From positions 22,775,716 to 22,839,715 of the forward strand of contig OY754969.1 in NCBI GenBank assembly GCA_963576475.1: a stretch of DNA of 64,000 nucleotides, given 5' to 3'. This stretch comes from Molanna angustata. Taxonomy: Eukaryota; Arthropoda; Insecta; Trichoptera; Molannidae. The notes below the pieces were generated by a model. The model did no database searches. It was given only the letters and a program-made list of their open reading frames with translations, and was not told where the DNA came from. A program made the position numbers and the translations under genes. Positions 1 through 10,212 of this stretch are shown piece by piece. Within the stretch, counting starts at the first letter, position 1; each line of letters starts with the position of its first letter.

Positions 1-135
1 TATGACGCGATTACGCGATGCATGTATGTAACCGAGGCAAAACATGTAGTTCAAGGTAGGAGAGTCTAGAATTCGGTTATCTCTGCCTCTCCCAAATAGG
101 GAAAAGGCGTAAATGTATGTATGTATGTAAATGCC
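1..135 (+). mobile_element. 3' end of a non-LTR retrotransposon (RTE-like), truncated by window edge
   Basis: The sequence ends in the same arrangement as the better preserved element at 17030-17785: a degraded coding tail, a TTCGGTT(a/c)TCTCTGCCT block, then a (TGTA)n run at 112-128. A conceptual reading gives RCMYVTEAKHVV, which aligns with RRCMNVDEAMNV near the C-terminus of the 17-kb copy. It contains an in-frame stop, so it is a dead fragment. The 5' part lies outside the window or was never copied. Clade assignment is by resemblance only. Confidence 0.6.
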
Positions 136-2038
136 ATCATTCAAAATGTAATGTTACATGAGCATAAAAAAATATATAAACAAAAGTATAAACAAAACCT
201 ATAGGTTGTCAAAAGTACAGAATGAAAAACACGATTCACAAAAAACAAGCATAATATATTACATATTTCAAGTAGGTAACATTTAATAAAATGAAAAATT
301 TATAATATGAGAACTATGTTTTTTATAAGTAGGTATCCATTAGCATGATTATTATCAACTAGATATAAATACAGCGAAAAAATACCAAGAATTTCAATTA
401 CGAATTTTTGATTTTCAATGCTATAAATATAATTCTGGTTTTTAAATCATAATTTGTATAACTTTTGTAGAAGTGTACCAAGAGAGTTGCTCATAATATA
501 ATATGTGAAAATATAGAAAAATATTTGAAAACAATCTTTCAGATGAATAAAATATCTTGTATGAGAAATAATATGGTAGATATTTTATATGAAAACCAAT
601 CAAAATAACATCACACACTGAAATTCCCTATCCATATTTTCGCGTATAATACCTAGTACAATTCCAAATATTTTCACGGACTCAGGAAGATTTCCAGATA
701 TTATGAAGATTATATTTGTATCTATAGGTATCGTATAATAAAACCATAAAGATATTATTTTAAAGCATAAATCACCGTTAAAAGCAGTTTATATACAATA
801 CATATATTCCAATTAACATTGTATGTATTTATGATGATATTCTTCTAAAAGATCATTAAGGTTTTTTATAGTATTTTTTGTTCTCCCTTATGTTATTTAA
901 ATATTAATCGGTAACATTGCCGTTATCATCATCAATCAATAACAAACTAAAAGCATCCTTCCACAATTACATATATACATATGTATCCTTATAACATAAC
1001 AGAATATATGTACGTAGGTACTACATAAAAGTATGTATATGTATGTGATATGTATTTACATACTTGAAATATAACCGCATAATATGTGCCTACGCAGGTA
1101 CTAACACTATTAAAAATACATGTATTATGTAAAATGTATTTCCCTGTAACGTGACTGTAAATGTACATAATATGTAGATAGGACGTAGGTAGGTACAACT
1201 ATTTCATATTATATTATTTTCATACTATAAAGCTATTCATTTGTGGCACATTAAAAACTGATAAAATAAAATTATTATGATATTCATAATTTTATCTGAA
1301 GTGTGCTTGAAAATGTACATATATCGGATCGTCTGTATTATGACGATTATATACGTAGTACCTACGGGACTGGAGATTGTATTAAAAAAAAGCCTTCGTT
1401 TACGTTAAATTGATACACCCAATTAACTATATGAAATAGACAATTATATTCAATGAGATACTTAAGCATTTTACATTTCCTCACTTTACGTTCTTAAATG
1501 TATAAACTATAGAATTAAATTGTGATTTATTTGAATAACAAATTTCTTTCGTCGTTGATAACAATCGAATACCTACCCCCTACCGGCATCGTACCTATGG
1601 CAATAAATTTTATGAATTTAGAATATAGGTAATATGATTTATAACTAAACAACACGTTTTCTCCGTTTTCCTATCGTAATATTTTACGAAGAGTAGGTAC
1701 TTCTGACATCAAATATTTAACACGAAATAGATACCTACTAAAATTGTTTTGAATTCTCAGAATATTCATGTATTTATATTGTTTGCCAAATTATTTATTA
1801 TATAATAAGGAATGAAGTTATGTGAAATATTCGTTAAATTTGTTTTTAATTTAACACAGATATGAATTTATTGCCTTTACAAAATTTAGTTACCAAGTCG
1901 AATACCATGTTCATTGTTTGAAGTAGGTATGTAATAAATATTCAATTTATTCCAACTAAAAACTAAGGCGGTGTATACATACATTAACATATTCGGTATA
2001 TAGCGTCAGTTTTCACTAAGAAATTTATGTTTATTTAC
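136..2038. other. A/T-rich sequence without recognisable gene
   Basis: Many TATGTA, GTAGGTAC and TACCTAC words occur, especially at 980-1200, but no coding frame with protein-like composition, no tRNA-like motif and no paired terminal repeat could be found. It reads as intergenic or intronic DNA. Confidence 0.6.
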
Positions 2039-2110
2039 AGTTTGGTACGTATTATTCAACCAAACATACTATCGCTATTTACAGTTGGATCTCATGTATT
2101 GCATGCAACC
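2039..2110 (+). repeat. Fragment of the foldback-element loop repeat
   Basis: It shares the string ACAGTTGGATCTCATGT and the flanking AGTTTGGTAC block with copies at 7158-7235 and 32540-32620; weaker copies are at 42225-42290 and 51330-51385. In the complete element at 31902-33531 this sequence sits in the loop between the arms. Only the loop part is present here. Confidence 0.6.
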
Positions 2111-2409
2111 AGTTATTAACTCTTGATTCTTCCTTCATAATGTCACATTTTTCAATACAAAAATACATCCGATGGAGATTTTAAGTTATAGTATAGGAAC
2201 AAATACGTATCACAAGTTCGTAATCTAAATGATACGTCAGATTGGCGATAAGTCGTCTCATAAATTTAACGCTGTTTTTTTGGAGTTTCTAAATGCGTAC
2301 GTCAACCCAATACAAAGACGTCGTAAAAGATAAAACTCACCAGACGTTTTTCATTTGTCTAACACTTTAGCGGCTTATAGATAATACGTATAGATTGGCA
2401 ATATGGAAC

Positions 2410-2427
2410 TGTGTGTGTGTGTGTGTT
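2410..2427. repeat. (TG)n microsatellite
   Basis: A pure run of nine TG dinucleotides. The flanks from 2111 to 3150 show no gene and no recognised transposon. Confidence 0.9.
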
Positions 2428-3150
2428 AGACGACTTGGCATGGCATCCCAACTGGTGTTTAATGGAATGAATGGATCGTTCAATGAAAAATGAAACGTTT
2501 CCAATACAGTCGGGTATTCCACAGTAATCGTTATACAAAATCACAAGACCAAATGGTAAGAAATCATTATTTTTACTTTTGAAATTGATTCAATGATTGT
2601 TAAAATATAGTCTTTTGTGCCTTACCCGTTTCGAATATGGGGGGCTGTTATCTGTCCATTCAGGAAATACCTGTTTGAATATAAATAATACTATATGGAG
2701 GTCATATATTATGAACTGTTGGAGCAGATGACAGATAAGTTCTTCCCATTTGTACCTATTCTCATCATCCTGTCGTACCAAAACCCATTTCTTACATACA
2801 TCTATACCTTCAACGTGGCAACAATAATCTAGTCCCATCTCAGCGCGCGAGTAAGGATACAGTTCAGTCTCGACATTCACTCAGCGCCGCGCCGTGCCAT
2901 TACAAAATTACTTTTCACGTTCGTGGCATTTCGCAATTGACAATGGGTTAAAAAAGTAATAGATAGCTAAAATGAATACATAATTGTTGAAACAGTGACG
3001 AGAAGGAAATAATAATGACACGAGAGAGAAGATAGAAGACTGCTGGTACAGTAAGTCCACTTCCTTAAAAATGTCTCGGTATTATGAAATCCAGAACTTG
3101 CAACAAAAAAATTTACTAGTTATAAAGCATCACAATTTTTAGGACACTAA

Positions 3151-3797
3151 GACCCGAATGCAGAGTCCTAGGTACCTAAATACTAACTCCTAACCTCACT
3201 GGAGTATTTAGTATTTTTAAGTTAGCAATTGCATTGCAGAGACGTAACTAACTAAATACTTAATACTACGACAAACTTAAGGTCGATGGCGTAGCGTTTC
3301 ACATTATTGCATATGAAGAATAGAGATAGGTAGTTTTATATGGGTTACGACTGACGTTTAAAATGTTTTTTTGTCATAACATTACAGACACACGTAACCA
3401 AGCTCACACTGACAGCTCGATGTCGCTAATTTTTGGGATCTCGTATAGATCGCAGAATACTCTGTTTGGTGTTTGATTTGACAAAATTAACAAATAAATA
3501 TTTGACGAAGTCGCTAAAATCATCATCCATCGAAAAAAAATCGTATTTTAGTACTAAACCTTTCGTAAGGTTCCTCGCGATCAAGCTTACTTTTTGACAG
3601 TCCGCAAATGTTAGTTTACGCCAACACGCATGCGTAAAGTATTTAGATATATCTCTGCAATGCAATTTTCATACTAAAACTTCGTAGCGTCCTCCAGTTA
3701 GGAAATCAGGAAATCACGTGATCTAACTTAAGTGAGCGACTGTGTAATGATACCATGATTATTATTTAGTATTTAGGTCGGACTCTGCATTCGGACC
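3151..3797. mobile_element. MITE-like element with about 30-bp terminal inverted repeats
   Basis: The left end begins GACCCGAATGCAGAGTCC and the right end reads GGACTCTGCATTCGGACC, which are inverted. Both are followed inward by an inverted CCTAAATACTAA block. Flanking trinucleotides are TAA on the left and TAT on the right, so a 3-bp TAA-type duplication, as in PIF/Harbinger, is possible but imperfect. The 647-bp interior has no protein-like frame; it carries TTAGTATTT and (A/T)CTAAATAC words that echo the termini. Superfamily is unresolved. Confidence 0.65.
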
Positions 3798-5310
3798 TAT
3801 GTTATTTAATATAACGATACGAAACATTTCACATGGCTCATACTAGACTCCGTAGTACAAAAAGTTGGACTCTTCACTAATTAGGTACTTACATAAAATA
3901 AGCCTTTTGCTTTCAATGTCTTCGGAATGATCCTTAATAATGAAAGGTGCTATAAAAATCCCTGATAAACAAAAAAATATATACACAGCAGACCAATTAT
4001 CTATTCCTAACTCTATGATTTTATATTTAGGTATAGGTACTAAAATACCTTAATTTTCAAAAATATTATATGTTCAAAAATTCACCATGAAGATTGGCAA
4101 CCTTTAAATGCAGATTTAAAGAATTCCTACGCATTTTTTATTTTACAAATTACAGTTAAGTAAGTAATATATCACATGACAGTAATGTTTATATAATAGA
4201 AAAGTACGTACAAGTATGCATTTTGCATGCATACAGAATGCATACAAAAAAAATAAAAAATATCTCAATATTGTATTTTTTTATAATAAATTAAATTTTT
4301 TTTTTTATTTGTGTATGTAGAATATAGTAGAAAATCTTAATAACTGAGGAGCATGTATGAGGCAGTGTATGCATTAGAAGAAAGATATATAGTGATAAAA
4401 GTAACAAACTAGTATTTTGTGAGAATTCAACTTTATCTGCCACCCAAATAGAGTTTGGATTGGAGTTGTGTCGAAAACCAATGACTTTGTAAGATATTCC
4501 ATGAACCATGTGTAATGAACCATGTGTAATGATTAGGTACAAGATACTCATCTAAAGAAAATTGTATTGTTCTACGAATAGTACGAATACAATGTCTGTT
4601 TACTATTAAACACAACATCTGCTTTATTCTTTATCTTTCTAAGAAATAAATCAGTTATCAGTATCGAAATATATGTGTAAAAAAAAGACAAATTTATTTT
4701 ATGTTTTGTTTTTTCACAAACTTCATTTTCATTTAAATTTTATTTATAGATAATTTTGAGAAAAATTGTTATATTATCATATTTTTTACGATATCAGCGT
4801 TAACATTTAAATAAAACGAATAATATTATACAAATGAAAAGTATAATTCGGTACAAAATATAAAATATTATTATTATATATTTTTTATGGCTCTTGTAGT
4901 TCGAAAGTTTGTAATTTGACAATAAGTTGGAATATTCTATGTAAAGTCGAAAGAAATTGTAATTTCATAATAAGCTCGCCACTCGCACAGGATTTAAAGA
5001 AGAAAATATTGATTATTATTGAACAAAATAAAGCTATTTTAAACTATTAATTATGCTAAAATATATAGTTAATTTTTAAGTATCGTTCTATCAAATATTC
5101 CACGTAAAAATATACAATATTATATATTTTAAAATTAATTAATATTTTTTTAATAACATAGCTTTTGCATGAAAAGAATAAAATCAATAACGAAACAAAA
5201 TTATTTCACAAATAAATTATAAAAAGAAATATATTATATTAATTTACTCTCATAACATGTGCCATTTACGTCATTGATTTTATTAATACTTTATAATTAG
5301 GTATTAAAAC
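3798..5310. other. A/T-rich sequence without recognisable gene
   Basis: Apart from a 13-bp direct doublet (AACCATGTGTAAT) near 4503-4530 and long A/T homopolymer runs, no coding, tRNA-like or transposon signature could be recognised. Confidence 0.6.
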
Positions 5311-5547
5311 ATTTTTTTTTATTTATTTAATATTTCTCGGGCAACTTACAGGTACTATGTCGAATATTAATTAAACACGCACCCAATAACAAGTTGCCAA
5401 ATACCGGAGACTTATACCTACAATATTTAAAGCGTCTCACAGATCCAGACTGGAAACACAATTAAAATTGTGTCTCCACCAGGAATCGAACCCGGGACCT
5501 TTGGATCATCATTCAGATACCTAACCAACTGAGCCACGAAGGTCGAA
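5311..5547 (-). mobile_element. SINE family 3, near full-length copy
   Basis: Read on the minus strand it begins with a tRNA-like head: an A-box-like TGGCTCAGTTGG and a B-box GGGTTCGATTCC. A body follows with the GGAGACACAATTTTAATTG block, then the motif CTTGTTATTGGGTGCGTG and the end TTGCCCGAGAA, then an A-rich tail (the T-rich run at 5312-5330 on the plus strand). Related copies lie at 9170-9405, 46127-46312, 52663-52757 and 61588-61768. A/B boxes imply Pol III transcription; it codes for nothing and would need a LINE for mobility. Confidence 0.8.
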
Positions 5548-5898
5548 AAATATATAATTATAATTAAAACAAAAATTATATAATTAATTACATAAAAAGT
5601 AATAGTGATTGTTAAAACCTAACATGTATGTATGACATATGAAGGATACGAATTATTTTTGTTATTTATTTAATTTTGTTTAGTAATACATCAGTATTCG
5701 AATTTCAAGTAGTTCAAGAAATCCAAGATGCCTATACTCGTGTGAATAAGTTACCTGATATCTTAATAACACCAGCCAAAAGCTGTCATATAGATATATT
5801 GTAACACAAACTGACAAAATGAGTAATGGAAATATAAATACCATAGAAACAAAAATCGTAAACAATGGTTATCGGAACAGTGTTTATATAAACACAAT

Positions 5899-6412
5899 CA
5901 GGGCCGGATAAATCATGAACAATCAGGAACAAGTAGTCAGGGCGATTGTCTTAAAAAGGGCGCTTAAAATTCTAAAATGTTAACCATATAAATCAAAAAT
6001 CCGCAGGTATGGCGCTCGGTTCTGTTTGCGTACCCGGATATAGGCTCGGCATGATGGTGTGTATGTAAAAAATCCCGCTTAGTTGTAATATCTTGCTCGC
6101 CTACTATTAACATGTTATTTGTGCATTTTATCTGGTGTTGTCAAACAAAATAAAATCGACTCAAATAATGTAATACCACATTGGAAATATGTAATATTAT
6201 TTTGAATCTCCAATTATTGTGGCTATTTTTTTATAAATAATAATAAACAACTATATAATGTAGGTTTAGGTGATATTAACAAACTGATTCGTCATTTTAG
6301 ACCCGATGTAATTTTACATAATTTTAAATTGTTCTATATTTAAAATTCCAAAAAAAATGGGGGGAATTCAAATATATTGCTACGGGCGCAAAAACTCATT
6401 TATCCGGCCCTG
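5899..6412. mobile_element. Non-autonomous hAT-like element with perfect 8-bp target duplication
   Basis: The ends are perfect 15-bp inverted repeats, CAGGGCCGGATAAAT on the left and ATTTATCCGGCCCTG on the right. The element is flanked on both sides by AACACAAT (5891-5898 and 6413-6420). An 8-bp duplication with CAGGG-type termini is the known hallmark of the hAT superfamily. The 514-bp interior has no transposase frame, so it is a MITE or deletion derivative. It contains a piece resembling an RTE-like LINE 3' end (6005-6068). Confidence 0.9.
6005..6068 (+). mobile_element. LINE 3'-end fragment inside the hAT-like element
   Basis: The string ATGGCG(c)TCGGTTCT, followed by TGCGTACCC and GGCATGATGGTGTGTATGT, matches the terminus of the element ending at 17785 (GTGGCGTTCGGTTCTCTCTG, then GGCGTGATGGTATGTATG). 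It is either a 5'-truncated insertion into the MITE or sequence captured by it. Confidence 0.5.
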
Positions 6413-6654
6413 AACACAATTGATTATAATTATTCTTGGTTTATAATATTGTAAAGTCATATGTATAATCCATATAGTTTTATGCATTATCAAAGTGAAA
6501 TATCCTAAAAATATAAATTACTCTAAATCAAAATTCCTTCTACGTTCTCCGATTACCTTCTTCTTTTCCTCGTTACTGTGATAAGTCTTTTTATCATCGA
6601 GTATATATTTATAATTGCATATAGGTACGCAAACAAGCCAAAAATGAAATAATA

Positions 6655-7045
6655 TTTCTGGCGCAGTTCAGAGGTGACATCTGTGCGAAACACCGTCACC
6701 TCATTTACAAGGACTGTTGCTTTCATTGTTTACAAATAAATCTACTTCTCAAAAGATGGCGTTACAAAAAGGTTTCTTCGTTACCTCATAGATGGCAATA
6801 GTATAATTTCGTATTATTCAGGTGAAATGTTTACACTTTTTCTAATATATAGAACTTTCAAAAGTTACATTGATAAGGGAACTCAATAAAGGCATAATTG
6901 GTGAAAATTGCGCAAGCGCATAAAGTGATCACGTAAACCAGCCGATGACAGGTCGTTAGCCCTGTAGGTGCCTGAGTTCCTGGTTCTTCTATAATATCCA
7001 AACTTCGTCTTTATTGAGATGTTATTGTCAATAAAAATATATTTT
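6655..7045. mobile_element. MITE-A copy, partial
   Basis: It shares with the complete copy at 12655-13105 the interior block TTTACAAATAAA, AGATGGCGTTACAAAAAGG and CATAGATGGCAATAGTA. It also has the right arm: AACTCAATA(a)AGGCATAAT, GCGCAAGCGCATAAAGTGATC, CCAGCCGATGACAGGTCGT, then TTCGTCTTTATTGAGATGTTATTGTCAATAAAAATAT. The left terminal arm is missing. It starts with GGCGCAGTTCAGAGGTGACA, whose inverse (GTCACCCCTGAATTGCGCC) ends the copy at 16100-16516. Confidence 0.8.
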
Positions 7046-7071
7046 TAATAAAGGACTTACCTCCGTACTGT

Positions 7072-7240
7072 CCTATCTTGACATACATACCTATATGTGT
7101 TGTATAGAAAACAAAATATCTTAAAATATTCAATAATTTTGATTTATGGCTTAATAGTTTGGTACTATTTCTTCAACTATACATAGTATCGCTATCGACA
7201 GTTGGATCTCATGTGTTACATGCAACTAGTATTATTAGAT
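7072..7240 (+). repeat. Loop segment of the foldback family
   Basis: It aligns over about 165 bp with the loop of the foldback element (32459-32665): CTTGACATACATACCTA, TGTTGTATAGAAAAC, AAATATCTTAAAATATT, AGTTTGGTACT and CGACAGTTGGATCTCATGTG. No arms are recognisable here. The 7241-7831 stretch that follows shows nothing I can identify. Confidence 0.65.
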
Positions 7241-7831
7241 ATAATATTGATACTTTTCACTTACGTAGTCCGTTGCATAACTCGTATGTTTTATGGCATC
7301 TCAACGCATCAGCTTGGAAAATGAATCCTATCAAATGCAATAGATATCATAGTTGTAATATTTCATGAACAAAATTCACTCATATATTATTATGCGTTGC
7401 GTGTTTTCATTTCGGTATTACTGTTCTACTGTAAAATCAAAATGAAAATTAATTTTGCCACCAGCTATTTTGTCAGACAACACATTTTTATGGGTGAGTT
7501 TTGTTCGGAGTATTTTATAGCGCGGTATTTTATCAAAGATCCCACAGAGAATATACGAGATATTTAATTGTGTCCAACGGCATTCGCCCACATTTGGCAA
7601 TTTATCGGAAAAGAATATACAATATAATAATAAAAATAATTAAGCGACACACCCTGTATTTGCGTGCTTTTTACCTTTACAATCATACACTTTTTATACA
7701 TAAAAATCCATCAGCCCTTTATTTGTGTGTCGTTTATTGAAAATATTTTGAGGTACCAGAAATATATCGCTTTTTTTTAGTGAAGCGTATTTAATTATAG
7801 GTACATAATTTAAATTATAATTGTATCCAAA

Positions 7832-8012
7832 GATGGGTCGATGGCAGAGCGGTTAGCGCGCTGGGCTAGTAATCCAGTGGTCGCGAGTTCGAATCCTGAC
7901 TTGACCGATTTCGTTCATCTATAGCACAAGCATTTATGCTTATTTTAGGGAACATAGGAAGATCTACATGTACTTGTTTAACAAGGACATATTCAGTATT
8001 GTTAAAAAAAAA
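7832..8012 (+). mobile_element. SINE family 1 (tRNA-derived), full copy
   Basis: The head is tRNA-like: A-box TGGCAGAGCGG, anticodon-arm CTGGG-CTAGTAA-TCCAG, whose 7-nt loop would put AGT at anticodon positions 34-36 (threonine-like), and B-box GAGTTCGAATCC. The body has TATAGCACAAGCATTTATGC, TTTTAGGGAAC and TACTTGTTTAACAAGGACAT, and ends in an A-run. The T-stem has a mismatch and the acceptor is imperfect, and the same body follows the head in other copies, so this is a SINE and not a functional tRNA gene. Confidence 0.88.
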
Positions 8013-8050
8013 ATAACAAATCAACAGAAAAAATATTTGCAGGAATTAAA

Positions 8051-8212
8051 AAAGAAGAGTAAAATAATCTAATAGTAAATAGTGAAAAAGAAGAGTAAAA
8101 TAATCTAATAGTAAATAGTGAAAAAGAAGAGTAAAATAATCTAATAGTAAATAGTGAAAAAGAAGAGTAAAATAATCTAATAATAAATAGTGAAAAAGAA
8201 GAGTAAAATAGT
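8051..8212 (+). repeat. 36-bp minisatellite, about 4.5 units
   Basis: Successive GAAGAGTAAAATAATCTAAT starts fall at 8054, 8090, 8126, 8162 and 8198, an exact 36-bp period. Units are identical except for one substitution in the fourth. It lies between a SINE tail and a MITE-A end. Confidence 0.95.
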
Positions 8213-8310
8213 TTTATAACAAATTTCTCAATAGAGACGAAGTTGGAATATTATTGTATGAGAGCCAGGAAATCAGGTACTTACAGGACTAACGAACTGT
8301 TTAAAAAATA
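8213..8310. mobile_element. MITE-A left-end fragment
   Basis: CTCAATAGAGACGAAGTTGG, then GAATATTATTGTATGAGAGCC and a degraded GGAAATCAGGTAC(t)TACAGG(a)CT block, matches the left arm of other MITE-A copies and stops inside the arm. From 8311 to 9169 nothing further is recognisable. Confidence 0.7.
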
Positions 8311-9169
8311 TTTGGTTTAGTAAAATAGTATTGCGAACAAGATTTAAAGTGTAGAAAAATCATCAGATTCTATAAAAAAATTTAATCATGAATACAATAA
8401 ATTAACTATGTACGAATCACAATTTTTCAAAAGATTTAATGAGTTCATTTTATCGAATACCACCAAAATCTGAAAGAAATGCGATTTTTTGATTCTTAAT
8501 AGGATTCGTATTGTTATTAAATCTTTTATTTTTTATTCTTCATTTATTTAGATTCTGACCTTTACTAATGACATTTATATATATATTTTGTTTACCTACA
8601 ATACGAAAGAGATAACTATTATCTTATTATTTAACTTTACGATACACTATGGCTTAAGTATCACAAAATAAATTGTTTGAACATCAAAGAACAAGTAGTA
8701 GGGTATTTTAAAAAAAGTTATACATTTTCAAAGAAACATTAAAAATTTAACTGTATTAATTTGTTTTATTTGATAAGTGTTCGTTACTCATCTTTCAACT
8801 GCAATAAAGTTATCATTTTAATAAATTAATAATTTAAAATAAATGTGTAAATGCTAAAAATTAACATTGGCATTTTGTGTAAAATGAGTAAAAATACTAT
8901 GCTGGTATATTAAAATAACGATGTAAATTAGGCTGGATGGGACAGGATATACGTATTATAACGATAGAAGGTTAGGGAAAATTTTGGGTAAAATTACCCA
9001 AATTAATTGCATAGATAGGTACTCCTCCGTTGCTATTAATACTTTAACGTTTATGAAGTTAATTAACGACGTTGATGTTCTCTTAAATATTATTTAGCAG
9101 GTGCAACGAGATTTAAGGAGTCAAATAATTGGAATCAAAGATTTTAGTACACGGTTAATACACAATACA

Positions 9170-9405
9170 CATTTACATAATTTATTTAATTTAATATTGC
9201 TTCTCGGGCAACTAACAGGTACTATGTTAAATATTAATTTAACACGCACCCAATAACAAGTTGCCACATTCTGGAGACTTACGATATTAATCGTCTCACA
9301 CATCCAGACTGAAAACACAATTAAAAACTGTGTCTCCACCGGGAATCGAACCCGGGACCTTTGGATCAGTAGTCAGATATCCAACCAACTGAGCCACGAT
9401 GGCTG
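9170..9405 (-). mobile_element. SINE family 3, near full-length copy
   Basis: It has the same layout as the 5.3-kb copy. On the minus strand: GGCTCAGTTGGTT, GGGTTCGATTCCCGGTGGAG, the motif TTGTTATTGGGTGCGTGTTA and the end GTTGCCCGAGAAGCAATATT. The T-stem CCGGG/CCCGG is perfectly paired, and the B-box is intact. Confidence 0.82.
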
Positions 9406-9519
9406 ACAAATATCAAAACAAAGCAACCGTGCACACAAAAATCACACAAGGCACAGCCTGTCTGTGGGTATACCAGATAATCATAATATATAAAAATAAT
9501 AATAAATTGGGATAATTTT

Positions 9520-9722
9520 TATAGTGCCGTTTTTGTGATAACCTCACCTCAAGGGCGCTTTGAATATAACTATTACAGGTTTTTGTAAGACTCGCGGAAA
9601 AAGTGAGTTTTCAGGTGTTTTCTGAATAGTGCTAAGTTGTCGATTTGCCTCAGTTCAGGTGGTAGTTTATTCCACGAGGCTGGTCCAGCCACAGCAAAAG
9701 CACGATCACCGAAGGATGTAGA
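9520..9722 (-). pseudogene. C-terminus of a non-LTR retrotransposon ORF (CR1/L2-like)
   Basis: On the minus strand from about 9712 the frame reads SFGDRAFAVAGPASWNKLPP, continues through LRQIDNLALFRKHLKTHFF and ends at a TAA near 9583. This RAF-x-A-x-P-x-x-WN-x-LP pattern with a following F-x-x-x-LK-x-H motif is the well-known end of CR1/L2/Rex-type reverse-transcriptase polyproteins. Upstream sequence is lost and the frame breaks at the N-terminal edge. The 3' UTR has GAGGTGAGGTTATCACAAAA, which recurs at 37290-37325. Confidence 0.75.
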
Positions 9723-10023
9723 TATATGTCGCAGTCAATCTACACATTTTATAAAGTTTAAAAAAATTCTATTAAAATAAAAAAAAATACAAAAACATCC
9801 TTGAACTTTTAAAGCATCATCACAAGCACGGCAGTTTAAGAAGAAAAAGAAAATAACAATAAAAAAACAATAATTCCTGAAATCAAGTATACGTACATTA
9901 ATTTGAAAACCCAATAAGTAATAAATACAAGTTAGAATAAAGAACAGTAGATAAGTAGATATTGAATATTTATTCTGAATCAATATTAATTAATTCAGAA
10001 TAAAATTAATTCAGAATTATTTT

Positions 10024-10212
10024 AGATGGGTCGATGGCAGAGCGGTTAGCGCGCTGGGCTAGTAATCCAGTGGTCGCGAGTTCGAATCCTGCCTCGACCG
10101 ATCTCGTTCACCTATAGCACAAGCATTTATTTGCTTATTTTAGGGAACGTAGGAGGATGTATATGTACTTGTTTAACAATGACATATTCATTTTTATAAA
10201 AAAAAAAAAAAA
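10024..10212 (+). mobile_element. SINE family 1, full copy
   Basis: The head is almost identical to the 7.8-kb copy (A-box TGGCAGAGCGG, loop CTAGTAA, B-box GAGTTCGAATCC), with the same body and a 14-base A-run at the end. The high identity between the two copies suggests relatively recent activity of the family. Confidence 0.9.

Noticed and set aside
7832..7904. Functional tRNA-Thr gene
   Set aside because: The head is tRNA-like, but T-stem and acceptor pairing are imperfect and the same 100-bp body follows it in every copy, so it is a SINE.
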